A stretch of DNA of 64,000 nt from Streptomyces guryensis (GTDB lineage: Bacteria; Actinomycetota; Actinomycetes; Streptomycetales; Streptomycetaceae). Shown here one piece after another: positions 16,004 through 24,721 of the stretch (position 1 is the stretch's first letter; every line of letters begins with the position of its first letter). The stretch is from NCBI RefSeq assembly GCF_021261325.1, contig NZ_JAJSBI010000007.1:330464-394463 (forward strand). The letters run 5' to 3'. Made by a program: the position numbers and the translations under genes. The notes beneath the pieces are model-generated. The model did no database searches. It worked only from the letters and a program-made list of their open reading frames with translations, and was not told the DNA's origin.

Positions 16004-16048
16004 GTCTCGTAATGCGTAGGTCTCGGGTTCGAATCCCGAAGGCGGCTC
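16004..16048 (+). other. Attachment-site core 1 (3' part of tRNA-Thr)
   Basis: The sequence is the tRNA 3' portion: anticodon loop CTCGTAA (anticodon CGT), TGCG stem strand, T-arm GGGTTCGAATCCC and acceptor strand AGGCGGC. No D-arm or 5' acceptor strand precedes it, so it is not a functional tRNA gene. It is identical over the core to copies at 39281, 57219 (two changes) and 62959. Confidence 0.85.
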
Positions 16049-16071
16049 AAGAAACCACAGTTCAGAGGCCT

Positions 16072-16107
16072 AAAGCCCCTTCATGGAGATCATGGAGGGG
16101 CTTTTTT
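16072..16107 (+). terminator. Hairpin terminator after attachment core 1
   Basis: AAGCCCCTTCATG pairs with CATGGAGGGGCTT around GAGAT, followed by a run of six T. This hairpin differs from the one shared by the other three cores, marking a different right-hand flank. Confidence 0.75.
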
Positions 16108-16200
16108 GTGCCTCGATGGGAACATCCTGGGAACGACGAGCGCCCGTTAAGTCTTATATGTATATATTTTCGATTCTCGGAGATGGTTTCGAGCAGATGG

Positions 16201-16248
16201 GCCAGGGCCTGTCCGGTCGGCGGGGAGTGACACCGGACAGGCCCTGGC
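16201..16248. terminator. Strong hairpin after aglA
   Basis: A perfect 17-base stem (GCCAGGGCCTGTCCGGT and its complement) with a 14-base loop lies 65 bp beyond the aglA stop. It most likely ends the minus-strand malFG-aglA transcript. There is no long T run. Confidence 0.65.
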
Positions 16249-16312
16249 GTATTCGGGCGCGGCTGGGCGCGCGGGGGAGGTCGGCTGGGGTGATTCCGTC
16301 GCCGTCCGGCTG

Positions 16313-17953
16313 TCAGTCCAGATGCAGCAGGACCGTGGTGTCCGGGGGCAGTAGCCCGGCCTTGGTCAGCGGTCCTGAGACGAGGAGGGGGCTCCAGGCG
16401 TTGGGGAGTGCTATCGGCTGGTCGGAGAGGTTGACCGCGCACAGCAGGCCGTTGCCGCGTTCGAAGAGGAGCGTGCCGGCCGGGCTGTCCAGCCAACGGA
16501 ATTCCTCGCCCCGCAGGTGGGGGTTGGTGCGGCGCAGGCGTAGGGCGGAGCGGTAGAGCTGGAGCATGGAGGTGCGGTCGGCCTGGTTGGCTTCGGCGGT
16601 GTATGACTTCCAGTCGGCGGGCTGGGGGAGCCAGGGGGCGGCTCTGGTCGGGCTGAAGCCGAAGGGTGGGGTGTCGCCGGTCCAGGGGAGGGGGACGCGG
16701 CAGCCGTCGCGGCCTCGGATGGTGTGGCCGGAGCGTTCCCAGGTGGGGTCCTGGAGGGCTGATTCGGGGAGGTCTTCGACCTCGTAGAGGCCCAACTCCT
16801 CACCCTGGTAGATGTATGCGCCGCCTGGCAGCGCCAGCATCAGCAAGGCCGCTGCTCGGGCTCGGCGGGTGCCGAGGGCCAGGTCGGTGGGGTGGCCCTG
16901 GTCGCGCATCGGGGTCGTGACGCCGGTGTGGGCGCGGCCGTAGCGGGTGACGTGGCGGGTCTCGTCGTGGTTGGAGAGGACCCAGGTGGCAGGGGCGCCG
17001 ACGCTCGCCAGATCGGTGATCGTGCGGTCGATCACCTCCCTCAACTCGTCTGCCTCCAGGGCGCACTTGAGGAAGTCGAAGTTGAAGGCGGTGTGGAGTT
17101 CGTCGGGGCGGAGGTAGGCGGGCAGGCGGCCGGGGCGGACGTGAGCCTCGGCGACGAAGACGCGGGGGTCGGGGTAGCTGTCGGCGATGGCGCGCCAGCT
17201 GCGGAAGATGTCGTGGACGCCGGCGCGGTCCCAGTGCGGGTGGTTCGGCCGGTCCTCTCCGGCGATGACGGAGAACTCGGGCAGGCCGAGGTCGGGGAGG
17301 GCCTGGTCCTTGACCATGCCGTGGGCGACGTCGATGCGGAATCCGTCGACGCCCAGGTCGAACCAGAAGCGCAGGATCGACTCGAACTCGGCCCGGACCT
17401 CGCCGTTGTCCCAGTTGAGGTCGGGCTGTTCGGGGGCGAAGAGGTGGAGGTACCACTGGCCGTCGGGCGTGCGGGTCCAGGTGGGGCCGCCGAAGGCCGC
17501 GTGCCAGTCGTTGGGCGGCTCGCTGCCGTCCTCGCCTTTGCCGTCGCGGAAGATGAAACGGGCTCGTTCCGGGGAGCCGGGCGCTGTCGTCAACGCCCCC
17601 TGGAACCAGGCGTGTTGGTCGGAGACATGGTTGGGGACGATGTCCAGGATCACCCGCAGGCCCAGCTCGTGGGCCTCTGTGATCAGCCTTCGGGCCTCGT
17701 CGAGGGTGCCGTAGGTGGGGTGGATGGCGCGGAAGTCGGAGACGTCGTAGCCGCCGTCGGCCAGCGGGGACGGGTACCAGGGGTTGATCCAGATCGCGTC
17801 GACGCCGATGTGGGCCAGGTAGTGCAGGCGGGAGCGGAGGCCGGTGATGTCGCCGGTTCCGTCGCCGTCGCCGTCGGCGAAGCTGCGTATGTACACCTGG
17901 TAGATGACCGCGGAGCGCCACCAGGAGTCGTTCGAGGGGGTCGGGTTGGGCAT
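16313..17953 (-). CDS. aglA: GH13 alpha-glucosidase
   Basis: A 546-aa cytoplasmic glucosidase that should hydrolyse imported maltose or malto-oligosaccharides to glucose. It opens WWRSAVIYQVYIRSFADG, typical of the oligo-1,6-/alpha-glucosidase group. The TIM-barrel motifs are present: DIVPNHVSDQH, GFRIDVAHG (nucleophile Asp near 205), VFVAEAH (acid/base Glu near 267) and LSNHDETRH (Asp near 330). No signal peptide. It is last in an operon after malG (55-bp gap), as in the Streptomyces malEFG-aglA arrangement. Confidence 0.9.
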   Translation of the reverse strand: MPNPTPSNDSWWRSAVIYQVYIRSFADGDGDGTGDITGLRSRLHYLAHIGVDAIWINPWYPSPLADGGYDVSDFRAIHPTYGTLDEARRLITEAHELGLRVILDIVPNHVSDQHAWFQGALTTAPGSPERARFIFRDGKGEDGSEPPNDWHAAFGGPTWTRTPDGQWYLHLFAPEQPDLNWDNGEVRAEFESILRFWFDLGVDGFRIDVAHGMVKDQALPDLGLPEFSVIAGEDRPNHPHWDRAGVHDIFRSWRAIADSYPDPRVFVAEAHVRPGRLPAYLRPDELHTAFNFDFLKCALEADELREVIDRTITDLASVGAPATWVLSNHDETRHVTRYGRAHTGVTTPMRDQGHPTDLALGTRRARAAALLMLALPGGAYIYQGEELGLYEVEDLPESALQDPTWERSGHTIRGRDGCRVPLPWTGDTPPFGFSPTRAAPWLPQPADWKSYTAEANQADRTSMLQLYRSALRLRRTNPHLRGEEFRWLDSPAGTLLFERGNGLLCAVNLSDQPIALPNAWSPLLVSGPLTKAGLLPPDTTVLLHLD

Positions 17954-18008
17954 GTGGCTCGGTCCTGTCGGGAGGGGGTGTCCGTATCGCTTCGGGTTTC
18001 GCGCCCGG

Positions 18009-18908
18009 CTACCCCTTCGTCGCGCCTGCCGTGCCGCCGCGGACGAAGTGGCGCTGGAAGGCGAAGAAGACCAGGGCCACGGGGATGGTCATGAGGAGGG
18101 TCGCCGCGAGCTTGATCGGGTACTGGTTGCCGAGGCCGAGCTGGCCGGAGACGAGCGAGGCGACTCCGGTGGTCAGGGTGTTCAGGTCCGGGCTCTGGCG
18201 GGACACGATGAAGTGGGGGAGTTCGTTCCACGATCCCTGGAACGACAGGATGGTCAGGGTGATGAGGGCCGGCCGGGCCATCGGCAGCACGACGGACCAG
18301 AAGATCCGGAAGGTGCTCGCGCCGTCGATCCGGGCTGCTTCCTCGACGCTGACGGGGATCGACTCGAAGAACTGCTTCATGATGAACACCCCGGCGGCGT
18401 TGGCCAGGAGCGGGACGATCATGCCCGAGTAGGAGTCGTACATCCCCAGTTGGTTCAGGACGAGGAACTTCGGGATGAGCAGGACGACGCCGGGCACGGC
18501 CATGACCGCGATGACGGCGGCGAACAGTGTGCCCCGGCCGGGGAAGCGCAGCCGGGCCAGTGCGTATCCGGCGAGGGAGTCGAAGAAGACGCGGCCCGCG
18601 GTGACGAAGAGCGAGACGACGACGGAGTTCGCGAACCAGCGTGGGTAGTCCGCGTCGGCGAGCCGGCTGAAGGCCGCTGTCGTGAAGTGCTGCGGCCACA
18701 GCGACAGCGGGTGGCTGGTGGCGTCGGCGTCGGTCTTGAAGCTCGTCGCGAGCTGGATGAGGAAGGGGTAGATGTAGAGCAGCGCGATGGCGACGAGGGC
18801 GGTGTAGCCGAGCACGCGGGTGAGACGGCTGCCATGGCGTGTGCGGCTGTCTGCGCGGTGGGTTGTGCCCGCGTCGGCTGCGTCGGCGTTCTTGTGGTGT
18901 GTGCTCAT
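18009..18908 (-). CDS. malG: Maltose-type ABC transporter permease, MalG family
   Basis: A 299-aa inner-membrane permease with six predicted helices, the first at about 30-50 (VLGYTALVAIALLYIYPFLI). The EAA loop that contacts the ATPase reads VEEAARIDGASTFRIFWSVV followed by LPMARPALI. It lies between malF and aglA with short gaps. The ATPase is not encoded nearby, as expected for Streptomyces systems that share MsiK. Substrate choice is inferred from the neighbouring glucosidase. Confidence 0.88.
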   Translation of the reverse strand: MSTHHKNADAADAGTTHRADSRTRHGSRLTRVLGYTALVAIALLYIYPFLIQLATSFKTDADATSHPLSLWPQHFTTAAFSRLADADYPRWFANSVVVSLFVTAGRVFFDSLAGYALARLRFPGRGTLFAAVIAVMAVPGVVLLIPKFLVLNQLGMYDSYSGMIVPLLANAAGVFIMKQFFESIPVSVEEAARIDGASTFRIFWSVVLPMARPALITLTILSFQGSWNELPHFIVSRQSPDLNTLTTGVASLVSGQLGLGNQYPIKLAATLLMTIPVALVFFAFQRHFVRGGTAGATKG

Positions 18909-18957
18909 CGCGTGCCTCTGTTGTGGACGTCGGCTGGACTGGCTGCGGGGTAGGTCA

Positions 18958-20166
18958 TCAGGCCGCCCCCGTCGTCGGGCCGGACCCGGAGCGGGCCGCT
19001 TTCGCCGCGCGCCGTGTGGCGGCCTTGGCCTTGGCTTCGTCCTTGTCGCGCAGGACGAACCGCTGCAGGAGCGTCATCGCGACGATGATCGCGAAGAGGA
19101 TGAAGGCGATGGCGCTGCCCTGTCCCCACTCGTTGTTGATGAACGAGGACTGGTACGACAGGAACGCGGGCGTCATCGTCGTCTTCGCCGGTCCGCCCCG
19201 GGTCATGACGTAGATCTGGTCGAAGACCTGCCAGGTGCCGATGAGTCCGAGGGTCAGGACGAGGAAGAGGGTCGGCTTGAGCATGGGCAGGGTGACATGG
19301 CGGAACCGCTGCCAACGTCCGGTGCCGTCGATCTCGGCGGCCTCCTCGACTTCGAGGGGGATGTCCTGCAGCGCGGCGAGGAACATGAGCATGAACGTGC
19401 CCGCCGTCGTCCACACCACCAGCACGATGATCGCGCACATGGCCACGCTGGGGCCGGAGATCCAGTCCCACAGGGACAGTCCGCCGATGGTGGTGTCGGC
19501 GAGTGCGGACGGGGGCGCGTCGTTGTTGATCCCGAAGGCGCCGAGGGCGAGATGGATGACGCCGCGTGGATCGGCGAACCAGGCCGGCCCGTCGACACCG
19601 ACCTTCGCCAGCAGGGAGTTGACCACTCCGCTGGAGGAGAAGATGAACAGGAAGACGACGGAGATCGCAACCGAGCTCGTCACCGACGGGAAGTAGTACG
19701 CGGTGCGGAAGAACCCCTTGCCCTTCAGCCGTCTCCCGTTGACCAGGAGCGCCAGGCCCAGCGCGAGCGCGGTCTGCAGCGGGACGACGAAGAGCACGTA
19801 GTAGCCGTTGTTGCGCAGGCTCGTCATGAAGTCGCTCTGCGTCAGGCCGGACTTGGTGAGAAGCGGCGAGTAGTTCTGTGCGCCGACGAAGTGCACGCCT
19901 GACGAGAAGGGGCTGCCCTGGCCGTTCCAGTCGGACAGGCTCACCCAGAGCGCCATGAGGATCGGCACGACCAGGAAGAGTCCGAGCACGACGAGGACGG
20001 GTGAGACGAACAGCCAGCCGGCGAGACCTTCCCGGTCTCGGATACCGCCGCGGGGAGCTCTGTTACGGCGGCCACGGCCTCCACCAGCCTTGGCAGCGGC
20101 TGCCGTTGGGGCCGGTGCCGGGCCGCTGCCCGGGCCCTGTGCGGGCCCGGGATTCGGTTCACTCAT
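18958..20166 (-). CDS. malF: Maltose-type ABC transporter permease, MalF family
   Basis: A 402-aa permease with an unusually long Gly/Pro/Ala-rich cytoplasmic N-terminus (about 45 residues) before the first helix (LFVSPVLVVLGLFLVVPILM). The EAA loop reads EVEEAAEIDGTGRWQRFRHV then TLPMLKPTLF. It is the first gene visible in the operon. The solute-binding protein MalE, usually just upstream, is missing. Instead a divergent ATPase gene begins 190 bp away. The pump could not work without a binding protein supplied from elsewhere. Confidence 0.88.
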   Translation of the reverse strand: MSEPNPGPAQGPGSGPAPAPTAAAAKAGGGRGRRNRAPRGGIRDREGLAGWLFVSPVLVVLGLFLVVPILMALWVSLSDWNGQGSPFSSGVHFVGAQNYSPLLTKSGLTQSDFMTSLRNNGYYVLFVVPLQTALALGLALLVNGRRLKGKGFFRTAYYFPSVTSSVAISVVFLFIFSSSGVVNSLLAKVGVDGPAWFADPRGVIHLALGAFGINNDAPPSALADTTIGGLSLWDWISGPSVAMCAIIVLVVWTTAGTFMLMFLAALQDIPLEVEEAAEIDGTGRWQRFRHVTLPMLKPTLFLVLTLGLIGTWQVFDQIYVMTRGGPAKTTMTPAFLSYQSSFINNEWGQGSAIAFILFAIIVAMTLLQRFVLRDKDEAKAKAATRRAAKAARSGSGPTTGAA

Positions 20167-20319
20167 CGCAGGTTCACTCTCGTTCCGTTCGTGTCCGGGC
20201 TCTCCGCGAGATCCGGGTTACTGGCCTACGACTGCCTGCGCGTTCTTCTGGAGTCGCGCGCCTCAACGGGCGCATCGGCTGGAAACGGTTGTCGTCGAGC
20301 GGCGTCACGAATAAGTTCA

Positions 20320-20356
20320 GCTATAATAACTCCATCTATATGTTGGAGCTGGTGCT
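20320..20356 (+). promoter_or_regulatory. AT-rich promoter/operator before the DUF234 ATPase
   Basis: Contains TATAAT (20322-20327), a perfect -10 hexamer, and an inverted repeat CTCCA...TGGAG (20330-20348) between it and the ATG. No matching -35 is obvious. The AT content stands out from the surroundings. Confidence 0.5.
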
Positions 20357-21826
20357 GTGGACAAGCCCGCCGAGATGTTCGACCGTGTCTTCGAATGGGC
20401 CGAGCTGACCCGGTTCGCCACCTTGCCTGGCCCGCGGGCCACACTGGGCGTGGTCTCCGGTCGCCGCCGACAGGGCAAGACCTTCCTGCTCGACGCTGTC
20501 ACTCGTGCCAGTGGCGGCTTCATGTTCACCGCGACCGAGACCACCGAGGCCGACGCCCTGCGTCAGTTCGGTGAGGCGCTGGCCCATTATCGCGGGCAGC
20601 CCACCCCGTTCCGTTTCGCGCACTGGGACGAGGCGGTCACGGAACTCATGCGCATTGCCGACTCGGGCGGCCCCACCGTGGCGGTCATCGACGAGTTCCC
20701 CTTCCTCGCCAAGGCGTCTCCCTCCCTCCCCTCGATCATCCAGCGCGCTCTGGACCCTGCGGCCCAGCACACCAACACTCCTGTGCGTCTGTTGTTGTGC
20801 GGTTCCGCGCTGTCGTTCATGGGCCGGTTGCTGTCCGGCAATGCTCCGCTGCGTGGCCGGGCCGGCCTCGAACTCGTGGTCCCGACCCTGGACTTCCAGC
20901 TTGCGGCCGAGTTCTGGCAGATCGACGACCCGCGCACCGCGCTGCTGACCAATGCCATCGTCGGGGGTACGCCCGCCTACCGTCGTGAGTTCACCCAGGG
21001 GGACACCCCTGCCGGGCCGGACGACTTCGACGACTGGGTCGTCCGCGCCGTGCTCAACCCGGCGCGTCCGCTCTTCCGGGAGGCCCGCTACCTCCTCGCC
21101 GAGGAGCCCGAACTGCATGACACCGCGCTGTATCAATCGGTACTGGCGGCCATCGCCGCCGGCAACGCCGCTCGTGGTGGCATCGCCGACTACCTGGGGC
21201 GCAAGTCCACCGATCTTGCCCACCCGCTGAGTGTTCTCCAGGACGTCGGCATGATCACCCATGAAGCGGATGCGTTTCGCCGTAACCGCTCCGCTTACCG
21301 CATCGCCGAGCCGCTCGTCACCTTCTACCACGCGGTCATGCGCCCGGCCTGGGGCGATCTGGAACGCCCCGGGCGGGCCTCCGACGTATGGCGCCGTGCC
21401 CAGTCCACCTTCCGCAGTAAAGTCGTCGGCCCGCACTTCGAGCAGGTCTGTAGGGAATGGGCCCGCTGGCACGCTGCGCCCGACACTCACGGAGGGCATG
21501 TCACGCGGGTCGCCAGCGGTGCCGTCAACGACCCCGCGGCCAGGACCAGCCACGAAGTCGACGTCGCCGTCCACGGTGAGTCCCACGAGGGCCGCCAGGT
21601 GCTGCTCGCCATCGGAGAAGCGAAGTGGAGCGACGTGATGGGAGCCGGCCACCTGGAACGTCTCCGGCACATCCGTTCCCTCCTGACCAGACGCGGCACG
21701 GCCACCGAGGCGACACGGCTGTTCTGCTTCAGCGGCACCGGCTTCACCGATGAACTGCACCACCTCGCGAAGGACGACCGCACGATCCAACTCATCGACC
21801 TGCCTCGCCTTTACCACGGCGAGTGA
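20357..21826 (+). CDS. Archaeal-type AAA ATPase with DUF234 nuclease-like C-terminus
   Basis: A 489-aa protein. Residues 1-200 form a STAND-like AAA ATPase with Walker A GRRRQGKT (35-42) and Walker B TVAVIDEFPFL (about 108-118). A winged-helix region (SVLQDVGMITHEADAFRRN) follows. The last 110 residues resemble DUF234, a restriction-nuclease-like fold: acidic residue in SHEVDVAVHG, then LLAIGEAKWSD with an E-x-K element. Such proteins are frequent in archaea and scattered in bacterial islands, with a suspected defence or toxin role that is unproven. It stands alone, divergent from malF. Confidence 0.8.
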   Translation: MDKPAEMFDRVFEWAELTRFATLPGPRATLGVVSGRRRQGKTFLLDAVTRASGGFMFTATETTEADALRQFGEALAHYRGQPTPFRFAHWDEAVTELMRIADSGGPTVAVIDEFPFLAKASPSLPSIIQRALDPAAQHTNTPVRLLLCGSALSFMGRLLSGNAPLRGRAGLELVVPTLDFQLAAEFWQIDDPRTALLTNAIVGGTPAYRREFTQGDTPAGPDDFDDWVVRAVLNPARPLFREARYLLAEEPELHDTALYQSVLAAIAAGNAARGGIADYLGRKSTDLAHPLSVLQDVGMITHEADAFRRNRSAYRIAEPLVTFYHAVMRPAWGDLERPGRASDVWRRAQSTFRSKVVGPHFEQVCREWARWHAAPDTHGGHVTRVASGAVNDPAARTSHEVDVAVHGESHEGRQVLLAIGEAKWSDVMGAGHLERLRHIRSLLTRRGTATEATRLFCFSGTGFTDELHHLAKDDRTIQLIDLPRLYHGE

Positions 21827-22028
21827 CTGCTGATCAGCAGCGCTGGGGAGCGGGTTGCCGCGCCGGTTGACGTACCCGCATGATGAGTTCGGGCTCTCCG
21901 GAGAGGAGGTCGCGGGCTCCTACGATCATCCGCGACCCGTCGCCGGACGGTCAGGCTGAACGCGGGCGGCCACTACGACATGTCGGCGACGTGCCTGCGG
22001 CGGCGGTGTTCCTGCGGGGAGGACGGTG

Positions 22029-22463
22029 TCACTGACCGGCAGGCGCCGACACGTGCAGCAGCCGTTCGGTGATCTCCCGGTACTGCCTCAGCGCGAGTCG
22101 TAGTTCCTCGGTCTGCGCGTGGGTGTCCTGCCAGCCTGCGCGCAGGATGCGGCGCCGTTCCGTGAGGGTGTCGGTGAACCGGGCAGCGACATCGTCGAGG
22201 ACGGCGTCGGCCTCCTCCACCGCTTCGCGCGGGCTGTCGACGAAGCTGGTCAGGGCCTGTTGGAGGCGCAGGGTGAGCTTGTCCCGTTCGTCCTGCGAGA
22301 CCAGGTCCTGGCCCGCCCCCCGATCGGGGCTGTCGGCGCCGGCGCCGGGCTCACGCGGTGCGTGATCGGGTTCGGTGCGAGGTGCCTGCGGGGCGCTTTG
22401 CGTCGCGGGATCATCCGGGCCCCCGGTCCGGGGTTGCCGTGCGTGTTCGGCGTTGAGCGACAT
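22029..22463 (-). CDS. Uncharacterised helical protein
   Basis: A 144-aa soluble protein. The first 50 residues are Pro/Arg/Asp-rich and probably disordered, and the rest is helical (RDKLTLRLQQALTSFVDSPR, EAVEEADAVLDDVAARFTDT). It repeats features of the upstream gene product (a TEAD/VEEADA helix after SPQQA/SPREA), so the two may share a domain. The start ATG overlaps the upstream stop by one base (TGATG), implying coupled translation. No family recognised. Confidence 0.6.
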   Translation of the reverse strand: MSLNAEHARQPRTGGPDDPATQSAPQAPRTEPDHAPREPGAGADSPDRGAGQDLVSQDERDKLTLRLQQALTSFVDSPREAVEEADAVLDDVAARFTDTLTERRRILRAGWQDTHAQTEELRLALRQYREITERLLHVSAPAGQ

Positions 22464-23077
22464 CAGGTGCTGCTTCCCTTCGCATGGCGGCGGGTCAGTG
22501 GCCACGGTGCGTGGCCTTGGTCGTCGGGGGTCGGCCGGTCCGGGTCGGCCGGCTGTTCGGTGACCAGCGCCTCGAAGAGGCTTCGGGCTTCGACCATGGC
22601 CTCCCGCATTTCCTCGGTGCCGCTCTGGCCGCGGGCTGCGGTGTGCATGCTGCGGTAGCCCTGGACGTAGTGGGCGTGGTGGACGGACAGGGCGGCGATC
22701 TGGTCCTCGAACTGCTCGCCGTCGGGGAAGCCGCGATCCCTTGCCAGGCCTGCCAGAAGCGCGTCCGCCTCGGTGACGGCCTGTTGTGGTGACGCGACGA
22801 ACTGCTCCTGGGCGGCGGCCCATTGAGTCACGTAGCACTCGCGGGCGTCGGGTGACAAGGGCCGCTCGGTGAGGGACCCGTGCCGTTCCACGCGCCTGTC
22901 GAGTTCCTGCTCGGCGGCCTTGGTGTCGCCGTCGTGGCGGGCGACGGTGCGGGCGTACTCGGGGCCGAAGCGCCGCTTCAGCCCGCGTCGGCCACTGCCC
23001 AGTACCCGTCCACGTCCGAAGTAGAGGAGGGTGGCCAGACCGATGACTATCACAGCGGTGATCACGACGGTGAACAT
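22463..23077 (-). CDS. Uncharacterised membrane-anchored protein
   Basis: A 204-aa protein with one N-terminal membrane helix (FTVVITAVIVIGLATLLYFG), a basic stretch (LKRRFGPEYARTVARHDGD) and a helical cytoplasmic domain. The RRFGPEYxRTV motif is common in small Streptomyces membrane proteins of unknown role. It is coupled to the 144-aa protein downstream. Confidence 0.65.
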   Translation of the reverse strand: MFTVVITAVIVIGLATLLYFGRGRVLGSGRRGLKRRFGPEYARTVARHDGDTKAAEQELDRRVERHGSLTERPLSPDARECYVTQWAAAQEQFVASPQQAVTEADALLAGLARDRGFPDGEQFEDQIAALSVHHAHYVQGYRSMHTAARGQSGTEEMREAMVEARSLFEALVTEQPADPDRPTPDDQGHAPWPLTRRHAKGSST

Positions 23078-23207
23078 GGCCGCCTTCTCTGACTCTCGTT
23101 GTGCACGTTGGTCAGCTTCATTGCCGTCAATTCCTGTCGGCTCATGGGGTGTTGAGGCCTGCCGGGTGGTGTCCGCACGACGTGGGAACCGCCTCGGGCG
23201 TCCTTTG

Positions 23208-23381
23208 TCAGCGCCTGAAAGCGTCCTTGGCCTTGTCTCCGGCCTGCTTCAGGTTTCCGGAGACCTGGTCGGTCCTGCCGCGCCGCTGCAGTCGCCTGTT
23301 GCGGGTGGTTCGGCCGATGCGTTCGGTGATCCGGCCCTTCCATGCCTGTGTCCTGTGCCTGATGGTTCGTCCGACGGTCAT
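23208..23381 (-). CDS. CsbD-family stress protein
   Basis: A 57-aa basic protein (AWKGRITERIGRTTRNRRLQ, GRTDQVSGNLKQAGDKAKDA) matching the CsbD fold pattern of short amphipathic helices. CsbD proteins are general-stress products in many bacteria, with unknown mechanism. An AGGAGG ribosome site precedes the ATG by about 7 bases. Confidence 0.75.
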   Translation of the reverse strand: MTVGRTIRHRTQAWKGRITERIGRTTRNRRLQRRGRTDQVSGNLKQAGDKAKDAFRR

Positions 23382-23474
23382 GGCCGCCTCCTGTTTGTCC
23401 GGTGGGTGGGTTCCCCCGTGTGATCGCCGTACAGGCCGCTTGTTCCTGCGGGCAGGATCGAGCTCCGGAACGGA

Positions 23475-23633
23475 CTACCTGCGGCTGTAGCGGCGGCCGC
23501 CACTGCGCCCCCGCATGGCGAAGCCGACGATCCAGAGGACCAGGAGGACGGCGGCGACCCACCACAGGATCTGCATCGTGAAGCCGAACCCGAAGACCAC
23601 CAGGATCAGCAGAAGGAGAAGAATCCAGATCAT
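23475..23633 (-). CDS. Small two-helix membrane protein
   Basis: A 52-aa hydrophobic protein (MIWILLLLLILVVFGFGFTM, then LWWVAAVLLVLWIVGFAMRG) with a basic tail RSGGRRYSRR. The start is set at the ATG with GGAG eight bases upstream. The LLxLLFGFGF...WWVAA pattern recurs in the genes at 24343 and 32587, suggesting a small family present three times here. Confidence 0.7.
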   Translation of the reverse strand: MIWILLLLLILVVFGFGFTMQILWWVAAVLLVLWIVGFAMRGRSGGRRYSRR

Positions 23634-23750
23634 TGCCGGGCCTCCAGATCGCGGGGATTTCCTGAATTCCGCGGGGTCCGGGCGAAGCGGGAAGGTGGAA
23701 TGCTGCGCCCCGATGGTCCGGAGTGGCATGGCCCTACGCCGTGCTGCCAG

Positions 23751-23963
23751 TCAACGCCCGGCAACCTCCCCTGTCAACGCAGCATCGACACTGACGAGTT
23801 CTGGGAGCTGTGCAGGGGCGGACGGGGTGAACGGAGCCTCGGCGGGTGCTTCGGCCGGCTCGGCCGGCGGTGCCGGCAGGATGTGGTCCTCCCACCAGGA
23901 CAGGGCCAGCACGGTGGCGAGCAGGACGAAGGGGGTCGAAGCGGGAACGATCAGCGCGTACAT
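23751..23963 (-). CDS. Small membrane protein (MYALIVPAS family)
   Basis: A 70-aa protein with one membrane helix (YALIVPASTPFVLLATVLAL) and a Pro/Ala/Glu-rich tail. It begins at ATG 23963. A decayed copy occurs on the plus strand at 33030. In both places it is divergent from the FGFGF membrane protein gene, so this is a conserved neighbourhood. Confidence 0.6.
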   Translation of the reverse strand: MYALIVPASTPFVLLATVLALSWWEDHILPAPPAEPAEAPAEAPFTPSAPAQLPELVSVDAALTGEVAGR

Positions 23964-24342
23964 GGGTACCGCCTGGCATGGATGCGTGCGACGCGGCGGG
24001 CAGCAGATCGGTGCCCGCTCGGGGCGCATCGGGCACGCCGGGATCGCGTGACGACGGGCATCTACGGGAGCAGCCTCGCCCGTGACGTGGCGGGTTCCGG
24101 CACCGATGCGCTGGGTGCGCCCTCTGCGGAGCGCGTGGGCGGTGCGACGCTGCCGGGGGCAGGGGCGGCAAGGCGCACGCTAGTCCTCGCAGCCGTTCCC
24201 CGACAGGTGTCAAGCAGCCATCCATGCCTGCAGAACGCGCCGACGTCGCACGGTATCCGCAGCCTTTGGGCAGGACTAGGCTGTGGGGTGAGGCCCCAGT
24301 CCCCGGTATCGATGCTGTGTCCCGCTCCCGGGGAGGCCCACC
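23964..24342. other. Divergent intergenic region with conserved promoter-like block
   Basis: No gene seen. A block TTTGGGCAGGACTAGGCTGT (24264-24283) recurs, slightly changed, upstream of the paralogous gene at 32587 (minus strand, TTGGCAGGGCTAGGCTGT at about 32909-32892). TAGGCT could serve as the -10 element of both. Confidence 0.45.
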
Positions 24343-24639
24343 GTGTTCGTCCTGCTCCTCATCCTCGTCGCGGTCCTGTTCGGCTTCGGCTTCCTTCACC
24401 CCATCTGGTGGGTGGCCGCGGCGGTGCTGGTCTACGGCGCAACCCGGCACGGCCGTGATCGCGGCGGAGGCCGCAGCAGTGGCGGCGGTTCCGATCTCGG
24501 GGACCACCGGAGCCCCCAGGACTACCGGGACTATCAGGAGCGCCGGGATCGTCAGGACCGCTGGGACCGCCGCTACAGCCGCCAGAACCGGGCGCGCTGG
24601 CGGCGCGAGGACCGTCGGGACCACGAACACCCCAGGTGA
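24343..24639 (+). CDS. Small membrane protein with charged tail (FGFGF family), copy A
   Basis: A 98-aa protein starting at GTG. Two hydrophobic segments (FVLLLILVAVLFGFGFLHPI and WWVAAAVLVYGA) are followed by a highly charged Arg/Asp/Tyr-rich tail (DYRDYQERRDRQDRWDRRYS). Its paralogue lies at 32587-32838 on the other strand. Function unknown. Confidence 0.7.
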   Translation: MFVLLLILVAVLFGFGFLHPIWWVAAAVLVYGATRHGRDRGGGRSSGGGSDLGDHRSPQDYRDYQERRDRQDRWDRRYSRQNRARWRREDRRDHEHPR

Positions 24640-24721
24640 CCGTGGAGTGGACCGGCAGCCGTGCCTACCGGCCCGGCTTCGGCAGGGCCGGACACGTCGA
24701 ACTCGTCAAGAGGAACATGCC

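Larger units (their letters stand above)
14869..16048 (+). repeat. About 1.18-kb direct repeat, copy 1 (TA module to tRNA core)
   Basis: This block, from GATGCGCCCCA before the toxin to the end of the tRNA-Thr 3' core, recurs at 56086-57263 with only scattered base differences and a small indel. It covers the operator, toxin, antitoxin, a 300-bp non-coding tract and the attachment core. Similarity stops at the end of the tRNA core, where the two copies diverge completely. Confidence 0.9.

Noticed and set aside
16004..16048. Functional tRNA-Thr gene at the cores
   Set aside because: No D-arm or 5' acceptor strand upstream of any of the four copies; only the 3' part is present.
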